A DNA stretch of 10,046 bases from Lachnospiraceae bacterium (GTDB lineage Bacteria; Bacillota; Clostridia; Lachnospirales; Anaerotignaceae). Both the position numbers and the translations under genes were made by a program. Numbering within the stretch: the stretch's first letter is position 1; each line of letters begins with the position of its first letter. The DNA lies in contig JAQVIB010000063.1 in assembly GCA_028695945.1 (NCBI GenBank), positions 1 to 10,046 on the forward strand. The letters are read 5' to 3'. Shown here one piece after another: positions 1 through 6,144 of the stretch. The notes under the pieces are model-generated. The model was not told the origin of the DNA. It was given only the letters and a program-made list of their open reading frames with translations, and did not search any database.

Positions 1-923
1 ATACCACCGTGAACATTTACGTTGTCCTCGCCGGTAACACCCATTTTAATGCTAGTCCATGCACCAACAGCAACAAGAACAGCGTCATAAGATTCTGCAA
101 TGTGGCTAAGCGTTATGTCTTTTCCAACTTTTGCATTATTAAACATTCTAACGCCCATGCCTTCAATGAGGTCTATTTCCTGTTGTAAAACAGCCTTTGG
201 TAATCGATATTCAGGAATACCGTAACGAAGCATACCGCCCATTTTTGGCATTGCATCAAAAATTGTTACTTCGTGACCTTTTCTTCTAAGCTGATAAGCC
301 GCAGTTAAACCTGCTGGTCCACCACCAATTACTGCCACGTCGTGACCAGTACATGCTGCAACTTCTGGCATATAAGGCTTGTCGCTTGCCAAGTCCTTAT
401 CACCAATAAAGCTTTTAATAAAAGCAATAGAAATTGGTTCTTCAACCATTTGTCTTCTACATGCAGTTTCGCATGGGTGAGGACATACACGACCAATAGA
501 TGATGGTAATGGGAAAACGTCTTTAACAAGCTTAACAGCCTCTTTAAATTCTCCGTTTGCAACCATTCCCACATATCCTTGGCAATCTGTTCCCGCAGGA
601 CAAGCAAGGGCACAAGGAGGACGGCAGTCACCTGTATGGTCGCTTAAAAGCAATTCAAGGGCAGTTTTTCTGCTTTCCTTTACCTTTTGAGTATTTGTGT
701 TAATTACCATTCCCTCAGAAATTGTTGTTGCACAGGAACGAAGTAACTTTGGGTTACCCTCCTGTTCAACTACACAAAGTCCGCAAGCACCGTAAATTGC
801 TACTCTTTCATCATAACAAAGGGTAGGTATTTCAATGCCGTTTTCTCTTGCCACGTCAAGCACAGTTTGTCCTTCGTATCCGCAAACCTCCATGCCGTTA
901 ATGTTTAATCTTAATTTAGCCAC
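1..923 (-). CDS. FAD-dependent oxidoreductase, [2Fe-2S] + GltD/NfnB-type fusion (StnC-like), 3' end missing
   Basis: The frame is open for 307 codons from GTG (921-923) to the left edge, where the gene is cut. The GTG follows AGGGAGGG at normal spacing and lies 16 nt after the NuoF-like gene. Residues 1-78 form a ferredoxin-like [2Fe-2S] domain with Cys36, Cys47, Cys50 and Cys64. Residues 85-114 carry LELLLSDHTGDC plus further cysteines (His96, Cys100, Cys104, Cys108, Cys114), resembling the NuoG/HydA His-Cys region merging into GltD iron-sulfur ligands; Cys147, Cys151 and Cys155 follow. An FAD-binding GGGPAG (200-205) and the GltD/NfnB signature GGMLRYGIPEYRLPK (229-243) come next. The family moves electrons between NAD(P)H, flavin and iron-sulfur centres. 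With NuoE- and NuoF-like partners this matches the third subunit of Sporomusa-type Nfn (an inference). The missing C-terminus could hold another domain, so a hydrogenase or other module is not excluded. Confidence 0.85.
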   Translation of the reverse strand, partial: MAKLRLNINGMEVCGYEGQTVLDVARENGIEIPTLCYDERVAIYGACGLCVVEQEGNPKLLRSCATTISEGMVINTNTQKVKESRKTALELLLSDHTGDCRPPCALACPAGTDCQGYVGMVANGEFKEAVKLVKDVFPLPSSIGRVCPHPCETACRRQMVEEPISIAFIKSFIGDKDLASDKPYMPEVAACTGHDVAVIGGGPAGLTAAYQLRRKGHEVTIFDAMPKMGGMLRYGIPEYRLPKAVLQQEIDLIEGMGVRMFNNAKVGKDITLSHIAESYDAVLVAVGAWTSIKMGVTGEDNVNVHGG

Positions 924-939
924 TTAAAATCCCTCCCTC

Positions 940-2688
940 TTAGTTTATTTTAACTGCATCAAACTTACAGCTTGTTACACACTTGCCACATTTAATACAA
1001 ATGTTCTTATCTATTACGTGTGTTTCTTTCACTTTGCCAGTAATTGCATTTACAGGGCAGTTTCTTGCACACATTGTACAGCCTACGCACTTTTCGGCAT
1101 CAATTTCAAAAGAGATAAGTGGCTTACACTGTTTTGCTGTACATTTTTTGTTGTAGATATGGTCTTCGTATTCATTTCTGAAATAACGAATGGTTGTAAG
1201 TACAGGGTTAGGTGCTGTTTGACCCAAACCGCAAAGTGAAGAGGACTTAATTTGGTTTGCAAGATTTTCAAGCAACTCAATATCGCCGTCTTTTCCTTCA
1301 CCCTCTGTAATTCTTGTAAGTATTTCAAGCATACGCTTTGTGCCAATTCGGCAGTGAATACACTTGCCACAGCTTTCCTTGCAAGTGAAATCAAGGAAGA
1401 AACGAGCCATGTCAACCATACAAGTTGTTTCGTCCATAACAACCATACCGCCGGAACCCATAATTGCACCTGTTGCCGCAAGGGATTTATAGTCAATAAT
1501 TGTGTCAATTAATTCCGCTGGAACGCAACCGCCTGATGGGCCACCCATCTGCACAGCCTTAAATGCCTTGCCCTCTTTAATGCCACCGCCAACGCCATAA
1601 ATAACGTCGCCAACCTTAGCACCCATAGGAATTTCCACAAGACCGCCTTTTTTTATTTTGCCTGTAAGAGCAAAAACCTTTGTGCCTTTGCTGTTTTCTG
1701 TACCCATTGCACAGAATTTGTCGCCACCCTCTGCTAAAATCCAAGGTACATTTGCATAGGTTTCTACGTTATTAATGTTAGATGGTTTCTGCCAAAATCC
1801 TTTTTGTGCTGGGAAAGGAGGTTTTAAACGTGGCATACCTCTTTCGCCTTCCAATGAAGCAATAAGTGCTGTTTCCTCACCGCAAACAAAAGCACCAGCA
1901 CCAGCCTTAATTCTAAGGTCAAAGCTGAAATGGCTTCCAAAAATGTTTTTACCAAGGAATCCTTTGTCTCTTGCCTGTTTAATAGCATTTTCAAGACGAA
2001 CAATTGCCAAAGGATATTCCGCACGGACGTACACAACACCGTCGTCACTGCCCATTGCATATGCACCAATAAGCATGCCTTCAATAAGGGTATGTGGGTC
2101 GCCTTCAATAACAGCTCTGTCCATAAACGCACCTGGGTCGCCCTCATCTGCATTACAAATGGTATATTTTTTAGTTCCTTGGGCATTTTTTGCCGCAGTC
2201 CACTTAAACCAAGTAGGGAAACCTGCACCACCACGACCTGCAAGACCAGATACTTTAATTTCTTCTATAACTTCGTCCTGTGTCATATTTTTAATACATT
2301 TTTCAATAGCTTTGTAGCCACCCTTTGCAATGTATTCTTCAATATTTTCAGGGTCTATAATTCCGCAGTTTCTAAGGGCAATTCTTGTTTGCTTATCCAA
2401 AATTGCCTTATCTTCTGCATCTATAATATATTTTTCTGCCTTTTTGCCTTCGCAAGCGGCATCAATAATTTCTTTAATTGTGTCAGTTGTAACTTTAATG
2501 TAAGTTGTTTTTTCGCCGTTGTCGTCAATTACATCAACAATAGGTTCAAGGTAGCACATACCAATACACCCAGTAACCGTTACAGGAATATTTAAGCCTT
2601 TTTGTGCAATATATTCTTCTGCCACAGCACTAACCTTGTTTGCACCAGCGGCAATACCGCAACTTCCTTTGCCAACTACCATTTTCAT
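940..2688 (-). CDS. NuoF/HydB-like NADH-binding FMN iron-sulfur subunit (StnB-like)
   Basis: A 582-aa soluble subunit expected to bind NAD(H), FMN and several iron-sulfur clusters. Domains in order: an N-terminal thioredoxin-like [2Fe-2S] region (1-80) with Cys10, Cys41 and Cys45; the NuoF core with GRGGAGFPTW (151-160), NADEGDPGAFMDRAVIEGDP (179-198) and GAGAFVCGEETALI (263-276); the [4Fe-4S] motif ESCGKCIHCR with Cys440, Cys443, Cys446 and distal Cys486; and a C-terminal 2x[4Fe-4S] ferredoxin domain (Cys534/537/540/544 and Cys564/567/570/574). This layout is that of HydB/HndC-type subunits of cytosolic bifurcating enzymes; respiratory NuoF lacks both added ends. Start: ATG at 2686-2688 with AAAGGAGG inside the end of the upstream gene, giving 10-nt spacing; a second in-frame ATG two codons on is less well placed. 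The gene begins 2 nt after the NuoE-like gene, so translation is probably coupled. Only three cysteines are seen in the N-terminal cluster site. Confidence 0.95.
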   Translation of the reverse strand: MKMVVGKGSCGIAAGANKVSAVAEEYIAQKGLNIPVTVTGCIGMCYLEPIVDVIDDNGEKTTYIKVTTDTIKEIIDAACEGKKAEKYIIDAEDKAILDKQTRIALRNCGIIDPENIEEYIAKGGYKAIEKCIKNMTQDEVIEEIKVSGLAGRGGAGFPTWFKWTAAKNAQGTKKYTICNADEGDPGAFMDRAVIEGDPHTLIEGMLIGAYAMGSDDGVVYVRAEYPLAIVRLENAIKQARDKGFLGKNIFGSHFSFDLRIKAGAGAFVCGEETALIASLEGERGMPRLKPPFPAQKGFWQKPSNINNVETYANVPWILAEGGDKFCAMGTENSKGTKVFALTGKIKKGGLVEIPMGAKVGDVIYGVGGGIKEGKAFKAVQMGGPSGGCVPAELIDTIIDYKSLAATGAIMGSGGMVVMDETTCMVDMARFFLDFTCKESCGKCIHCRIGTKRMLEILTRITEGEGKDGDIELLENLANQIKSSSLCGLGQTAPNPVLTTIRYFRNEYEDHIYNKKCTAKQCKPLISFEIDAEKCVGCTMCARNCPVNAITGKVKETHVIDKNICIKCGKCVTSCKFDAVKIN

Positions 2689-2690
2689 AG

Positions 2691-3215
2691 TTACTCAACC
2701 TCCTTTGCTTTAATGCCGGCAATAATTTCTTTTGCCTTAGCAGGAGTTAAAGCTCCATAGGTTTCGCCGTTAATCATCATTACAGGTGAAAGTGAACAAC
2801 AGCCAAGACAGGCTACATTGTTTAATGTGAAAAGTCCGTCTGGGGTGGTCTCACCCTCTTTTATATTAAGTTCTTCACAAATTGCAGTTTCAATATCCAC
2901 AGAACCGTTAACATGACAGGCAGTACCTTGGCAAAGCATAATAAGGTATTTGCCAACAGGCTCCAGCCTAAACTGTGCATAAAATGTTGCTACGCCAAGC
3001 ACCTTTGCAGGCTTAATGCCAGTTTTAATAGCAATGTAATTTAGCAGTGCAACTGGCAGATATCCGTAAATATCCTGTGCATGCTGCAAAATTGTAATTA
3101 AACTTCCCTCAATTTTTCCGTACTTTTCAAAAATAGGCTCAAGCAATGTTGCATCAATACCTGCTTTTTCAAGTTCCGCAAAAGATAACTGGGCACAATT
3201 GCAGTTACAACTCAT
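2691..3215 (-). CDS. NuoE/HydC-like [2Fe-2S] subunit (StnA-like)
   Basis: A 174-aa homologue of the 24-kDa NuoE subunit. An N-terminal helical part (about 10-85, including ILQHAQDIYGYLP and VLGVATFYAQF) is followed by a thioredoxin-fold [2Fe-2S] domain with Cys95, Cys100, Cys136 and Cys140 (CQGTAC and CLGCCSLSP). In the family this subunit binds one [2Fe-2S] cluster next to the FMN of the NuoF-like partner, which is encoded 2 nt downstream. It is the first gene of the redox operon. The ATG at 3213-3215 is preceded by AAAGGAGA (3226-3233). The N-terminus MSCNCNCAQL has three closely spaced cysteines (3, 5, 7) that are not part of the NuoE core. Absence of membrane-subunit neighbours argues against complex I; the exact enzyme depends on the third subunit. 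Confidence 0.93.
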   Translation of the reverse strand: MSCNCNCAQLSFAELEKAGIDATLLEPIFEKYGKIEGSLITILQHAQDIYGYLPVALLNYIAIKTGIKPAKVLGVATFYAQFRLEPVGKYLIMLCQGTACHVNGSVDIETAICEELNIKEGETTPDGLFTLNNVACLGCCSLSPVMMINGETYGALTPAKAKEIIAGIKAKEVE

Positions 3216-3345
3216 TATAAAACATCTCCTTTAACCCCTAAAATTTGCAGCCTGCATATACAGACCTATAGTATTTATAAGTTTCTTAGCAACAAGTCAC
3301 CTTATATCACCGTTGCACACTTATATAGGAAATACAACTTATTAA

Positions 3346-3374
3346 ATTTTATCATATTGTAGGTTTTTATGCAA
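3346..3374 (-). promoter_or_regulatory. Candidate promoter of the redox operon
   Basis: Read on the minus strand: TTGCAT (3369-3374), a 17-bp spacer, then TAAAAT (3346-3351). The -10 box matches consensus at 5 of 6 positions; the -35 box is weak at 3 of 6. Transcription would start near 3339, about 125 nt before the NuoE-like start codon. No better pair was found in the region. Confidence 0.45.
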
Positions 3375-3529
3375 TGAATACAACAATTCACCAGCACTTT
3401 CATACCTGTGTAAAATTATTGCATAACCACTTATAATTGGTATTTATTAATAAATTTAGCACCCTTGTATTTTATAGATACAAATCTTACATAAACTTGC
3501 ACCAAAAAGTTATATTCTTTCATTAGTCA

Positions 3530-3558
3530 TTGATTAACTTAGCTGAAACTGATAAAAT
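3530..3558 (+). promoter_or_regulatory. Candidate proC promoter
   Basis: TTGATT (3530-3535), a 17-bp spacer, then TAAAAT (3553-3558). This puts the start of transcription near 3565 and leaves a leader of about 46 nt to the proC start codon. Box quality is moderate, spacing is ideal. Confidence 0.5.
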
Positions 3559-3610
3559 CTACTTTAACATGATATTAGGATAAAATAACTTCAAATTAGG
3601 AGGAAATTAT

Positions 3611-4417
3611 ATGAAATATGCATTTATAGGTGCAGGCAACATGGCAAGTGCAATAATAAAGGGAATGGTTAAAAGCGGAATAAATGGCAGTAACATTACT
3701 GTTTTTAATACAAGCAAGGCAAAAACTGATGTTCTTAGGGCAGAATGTGGTGTTGATGTAGCCCCAAGCCAAAAAGCAGTCATTGACAAAGTGGATGTAC
3801 TAATTCTTTCAGTTAAACCACAGGTTTTAGATAAAATTATTGAAACAGTAAAAAATGACATAGGTAATAGAAAACCTCTTATAATATCCATTGCCGTTGG
3901 CAAAACCATTGAATACCTTGAAACTGGTTTAGGTGCAGATAAAGCAATTGTGCGTGTTATGCCAAATATTAATGCAAAGGTGCTTATGTCCACCAGTGGC
4001 TACTGCCCAAATAGCGTTGTAACAGAGGCACAAGAGAAAATTGTAGAAGGTTTATTTGAAACCGTTGGCACTGTTACCAAAATACCAGAAGGAATGTTCA
4101 GCATATTTGGTGTAATTGCAGGCAGTTCTCCAGCCTTTGCCTACCTTTACATTGATGTACTTGCAAGAGCGGCACAACGTGCCGGTATGCCCAAAAAACA
4201 GGCATTGGAAATTGCGGCAAATACAGTTTTGGGCAGTGCAAAAATGGTACTTGAAAGCGATGAACATCCGTGGGCATTAGTAGACCAAGTTTGCTCACCT
4301 GGCGGAACAACCATTGAGGGTATTTACACTTTAGAAGAAAATGGATTTGAATCCACTATAGTAAAGGCATTTGACGCCGTTTTGGCAAAAGACAAGGCAA
4401 TACAAGCAAAAAAATAA
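3611..4417 (+). CDS. proC: Pyrroline-5-carboxylate reductase
   Basis: A 268-aa cytosolic enzyme that reduces 1-pyrroline-5-carboxylate to L-proline with NAD(P)H, the last step of proline synthesis. The N-terminal Rossmann fold starts with FIGAGNMASAI (5-15), the dinucleotide-binding loop. SVKPQ (67-71) and VRVMPN (114-119) are family motifs around the cofactor and substrate site. The C-terminal helical dimerisation domain carries GSSPAFAY (171-178) and the P5CR signature DQVCSPGGTTIEGI (225-238). Length is normal for ProC. The ATG follows AGGAGGA (3598-3604) at good spacing. It looks monocistronic; no proA or proB is adjacent, so precursor supply is encoded elsewhere. Nothing is missing or broken. 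Confidence 0.97.
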   Translation: MKYAFIGAGNMASAIIKGMVKSGINGSNITVFNTSKAKTDVLRAECGVDVAPSQKAVIDKVDVLILSVKPQVLDKIIETVKNDIGNRKPLIISIAVGKTIEYLETGLGADKAIVRVMPNINAKVLMSTSGYCPNSVVTEAQEKIVEGLFETVGTVTKIPEGMFSIFGVIAGSSPAFAYLYIDVLARAAQRAGMPKKQALEIAANTVLGSAKMVLESDEHPWALVDQVCSPGGTTIEGIYTLEENGFESTIVKAFDAVLAKDKAIQAKK

Positions 4418-4436
4418 AAAGAAATATGTTTATAAG

Positions 4437-4594
4437 TTAAAATAGCCTATGCACCCCATTGTGCATAGGCTATGCCCCTTTAAGGGCGTATGTTTTCGTC
4501 AAGAATAAGCATTTATACAAGGGTTGTCATTCAAGCTTTTCTTCTTGTAGAAAACTGGGGGTAGTTAGTGTATTCATTAGATAATGAAAGCACT
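4437..4594 (-). ncRNA. Candidate structured small RNA, unknown family (about 158 nt)
   Basis: Between proC and the sigma-factor gene the minus strand shows a complete small transcription unit. A promoter (4601-4629) would start transcription at about 4594, exactly at the foot of hairpin 1 (4567-4594: AGTG/CACT around a 7-bp TTCATTA/TAATGAA stem). Hairpin 2 (4492-4555) is a 64-nt irregular stem: GTTTTC/GAAAAC, then CAAGAA/TTCTTG, then AAGC/GCTT, with a small apical ACAA-CCC-TTGT hairpin. Hairpin 3 (4474-4487) pairs GCCC with GGGC. Hairpin 4 (4442-4473) is a perfect 13-bp stem followed on this strand by TTTT. A single-stranded CCCCC (4557-4561) between hairpins 1 and 2 could pair with GGGG at the hairpin 4 loop. 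No Shine-Dalgarno-plus-ORF explains it. I cannot match it to 6S RNA, SRP RNA or any riboswitch I know; expression is unproven. Confidence 0.45.
4442..4473 (-). terminator. 13-bp hairpin, terminator-like on the minus strand
   Basis: ATAGCCTATGCAC and its exact complement flank a 6-nt loop. On the minus strand the stem runs straight into TTTT (4439-4442) and then AACTT, as in an intrinsic terminator. On the plus strand the stem is followed by GCCCCTTT, a poor U-tract, so it serves proC (stop at 4417) less convincingly, though it may stabilise the proC 3' end. Confidence 0.55.
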
Positions 4595-4600
4595 TAGACT

Positions 4601-4629
4601 TTTGTACCATAATTCCAGAAAAATGTCAA
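4601..4629 (-). promoter_or_regulatory. Promoter of the candidate small RNA
   Basis: Read on the minus strand: a perfect TTGACA (4624-4629), a 17-bp spacer, and TACAAA (4601-4606) preceded by TGG, an extended -10 element. It points leftwards, away from the sigma-factor gene, and no minus-strand coding frame follows it. Confidence 0.55.
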
Positions 4630-4655
4630 TAAAAACAATAAACTTTAAAGATAAA

Positions 4656-4681
4656 TGAACCAAAATCACAAAATAAGTCTC
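4656..4681 (+). promoter_or_regulatory. Possible ECF-type promoter of the sigma/anti-sigma operon
   Basis: TGAACC (4656-4661) resembles the GAAC -35 element of many ECF sigma factors, and AGTCTC (4676-4681) resembles their GTC-containing -10. The 14-nt spacer is about 2 nt shorter than in well-known ECF promoters such as those of SigW, so support is weak. It would give a leader of roughly 25 nt and allow autoregulation. Confidence 0.3.
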
Positions 4682-4712
4682 TTATATATGTGTACACAGA
4701 AAGGAGATATAA

Positions 4713-5303
4713 ATGGATGATAATAGCTTAGAACTTGTTCTAGCCCTTCAACAGGGAGATTCCACTGCTTTTGAAAAACTTTTTGAAATGTATAAAGTTA
4801 AAGCAATAAGAACGGCATATCTTATGACAAATAATAAAGCATTAGCTGAAGATATTTGCCAAGAAGCTTTTGTGCAATGCTATTTGAAAATTGGCGACCT
4901 CAAAAATCCCAATCAATTTAAAACCTGGTTTTATCGCACTTTAACTAGAATAACATGGAAAATGTATTCAAAAGAAAAGGGATTTGTTCCTGTGGAGAAT
5001 ATATTTGAAATGGCAGAATGCAACGATACTGGTCAAGTAGAAATAGATTTTATAAAAAAAGAAACCTCTAAAAAAGTAATGCGTGCTATTAACGCTTTAG
5101 AGGAAAAACAGAAAACAACGGCATTGCTATATTATTATAACGATTTTTCTGTTGCAGAAATTGCAAGTATTATGGGTTGCTTTCAAGGTACAGTTAAATC
5201 CAGACTTCATGCGGCAAGGAAAAATTTAAAAAATAGTTTAGCAATTGAAGAAAAGTTTGATGAGGAGGGCGTAAAAAATGGGGTCATTTACAAAGTTAGA
5301 TAA
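4713..5303 (+). CDS. ECF-type RNA polymerase sigma factor
   Basis: A 196-aa two-domain sigma-70-family protein that directs RNA polymerase to a dedicated promoter set. Region 2 lies at about 8-87 and includes the -10-recognising stretch AEDICQEAFVQCYLKIGDL (45-63). A linker of about 35 residues leads to region 4 (about 120-177), whose helix-turn-helix EIASIMGCFQGTVKSRLHAA (149-168) reads the -35 element. Regions 1.1 and 3 are absent, as usual for ECF members. The ATG is preceded by AAAGGAG at 6-nt spacing. The last 26 bp overlap the start of the next gene, so the two are translationally coupled, the usual arrangement for a sigma factor and its anti-sigma factor. Target genes and inducing signal cannot be read from this window. 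Confidence 0.93.
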   Translation: MDDNSLELVLALQQGDSTAFEKLFEMYKVKAIRTAYLMTNNKALAEDICQEAFVQCYLKIGDLKNPNQFKTWFYRTLTRITWKMYSKEKGFVPVENIFEMAECNDTGQVEIDFIKKETSKKVMRAINALEEKQKTTALLYYYNDFSVAEIASIMGCFQGTVKSRLHAARKNLKNSLAIEEKFDEEGVKNGVIYKVR

Positions 5304-6066
5304 TGAGCTAAAGCAGGCAGTTTTCCATAAGGCTAAGGAAATAAGCCCTTCTGAAAATATGTTTGCAGAAATTAATGATAAAATTGGAAGTATTAATAAG
5401 GAGGAATATAATATGAAACTTAATATAGCTAAAAAATCAAGAGGTCTTTTAATTGCGTGTGCAGTATTGGCATTAACAACAGGTGCATGCTTTGCCGCAA
5501 CAAAAATAGTAGGCTATTCCGGTTGTTTGGATAGTAAATTTGAAACTTTCCCTACCGAAAGTCAAATGAAAAAAGAGGTTGGCTTTGTGCCAAAATATGT
5601 TGATAAATTTGAAAATGGCTATGCATTTAAGGAAGCCTTTGTTGGGGAATATGAAGGCAAAGACACAGAAGATAATACAGTAGTAATGTTAAAATCCGCA
5701 GAATTTACTTACTTAAAAGACGATGCACAAGTTTATTTAAATACTGAAGAAAAACCCAAGGGCGTTGAGTTTGAAAACGATTTAAAAGACGGTGAGCAAA
5801 TTACTGTTTCAGGCGGTCAGCTTGTGTATTACTGTGATTACTTAAATAAAATGAAACCAGGGGATTACGTTATGACAGAGCAAGACAAAATTGATGAAGC
5901 CAACGGAACTTATATATTTTCCTTTGGTGAGAATTTAGATTGCGTAAAGCATATTCAAATACTTGGGTGGGAAGAAAATTCTATCAGTTATACATTAGAG
6001 TGTTATGATGATAGTCTTTCTAAAGATGACATGTTGAAAATGGTTGAAGAAATTATCAAAAAGTAA
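5278..6066 (+). CDS. Probable membrane anti-sigma factor of the adjacent ECF sigma factor
   Basis: A 262-aa protein whose ATG overlaps the sigma-factor gene by 26 bp and has AGGAGGG (5263-5269) at 8-nt spacing. Residues 1-50 are hydrophilic and helical (ELKQAVFHKAKEISPSENMF), a likely cytoplasmic sigma-binding segment. Residues 56-74 are a single hydrophobic membrane helix (GLLIACAVLALTTGACFAA). About 188 residues would lie outside the cell, ending in a segment (HIQILGWEENSISYTLECYD, then DSLSKDDMLKMVEEI) like the C-terminal sensor regions of other clostridial anti-sigma factors, for instance DUF4367 types. No zinc-binding HxxxCxxC motif is present, so it is not a ZAS-type anti-sigma factor. 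Role is inferred from position and topology. A second in-frame start (Met46, 5413) has its own perfect Shine-Dalgarno site. Confidence 0.8.
   Translation: MGSFTKLDNELKQAVFHKAKEISPSENMFAEINDKIGSINKEEYNMKLNIAKKSRGLLIACAVLALTTGACFAATKIVGYSGCLDSKFETFPTESQMKKEVGFVPKYVDKFENGYAFKEAFVGEYEGKDTEDNTVVMLKSAEFTYLKDDAQVYLNTEEKPKGVEFENDLKDGEQITVSGGQLVYYCDYLNKMKPGDYVMTEQDKIDEANGTYIFSFGENLDCVKHIQILGWEENSISYTLECYDDSLSKDDMLKMVEEIIKK
5398..5415 (+). promoter_or_regulatory. Internal Shine-Dalgarno and ATG within the anti-sigma gene
   Basis: AAGGAGG (5398-5404), then 8 nt, then an in-frame ATG (5413-5415). Initiation here would yield a 217-aa product lacking the cytoplasmic segment and starting with lysines plus the hydrophobic helix, like a signal peptide. 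The spacing equals that of the upstream start at 5278. Confidence 0.5.
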
Positions 6067-6078
6067 ATAGATATTTTT

Positions 6079-6114
6079 AAGGCGGTGTTGGATTAATCCA
6101 ACACCGCCTTTTCT
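6079..6114 (+). terminator. Intrinsic terminator after the sigma/anti-sigma operon
   Basis: A 32-bp perfect palindrome (6079-6110) folds into a GC-rich stem of 12 or more base pairs (GGCGGTGTTGGA, loop TTAA) and is followed by TTTTCTT on the plus strand. It sits 12 nt after the anti-sigma stop codon. It also lies 34 bp beyond the cdaR stop on the minus strand, where the downstream sequence is A-rich, so it is a weaker terminator for the cdaA operon. Confidence 0.9.
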
Positions 6115-6144
6115 TAGCATTATATTTCAATTAATACATTCATT

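Larger units (their letters stand above)
3216..3610. other. Divergent intergenic region between the redox operon and proC
   Basis: This is 395 bp of AT-rich non-coding DNA. I see one promoter candidate facing each way (3346-3374 minus, 3530-3558 plus), an imperfect palindrome over the minus -10 box (3333-3361), and two adjacent palindromes (3426-3441 and 3442-3455). The redox operon would have a leader of about 125 nt, with a weak hairpin at 3289-3316 (GCAAC/GTTGC plus two G-U pairs in the RNA). No riboswitch, T-box or RNA gene was recognised. Confidence 0.8.

Noticed and set aside
1775..2595. Long plus-strand open frames (180 and 221 codons) opposite the NuoF-like gene
   Set aside because: They lie entirely antisense to a strongly conserved coding region, overlap each other in different frames, and their translations show no domain or plausible start site.
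940..3215. Respiratory complex I (NuoE and NuoF of NADH:quinone oxidoreductase)
   Set aside because: The NuoF-like protein has extra N-terminal [2Fe-2S] and C-terminal ferredoxin domains, the next gene is a GltD-type flavoprotein, and no membrane-arm subunits are near.
3216..3610. A Rex operator (TTGT...ACAA type) upstream of the redox operon
   Set aside because: I looked for it because redox operons are common Rex targets, but no sequence with both half-sites in the right orientation and spacing is present.
3607..3993. Minus-strand frame of 128 codons opposite proC
   Set aside because: Antisense to the conserved Rossmann region of proC, with no Shine-Dalgarno site or recognisable protein.
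4490..4564. 24-codon plus-strand ORF beginning MFSSRISIYT in the gap after proC
   Set aside because: It falls inside the long irregular hairpin, has only AAGGG at 3-nt spacing, and the base pairing explains the sequence better than coding does.
5443..5500. Lipobox in the hydrophobic helix of the anti-sigma protein (TGAC before Cys71)
   Set aside because: The -3 and -2 residues (Thr, Gly) do not fit the [LVI][ASTV][GA]C lipobox, so a lipoprotein is not supported.
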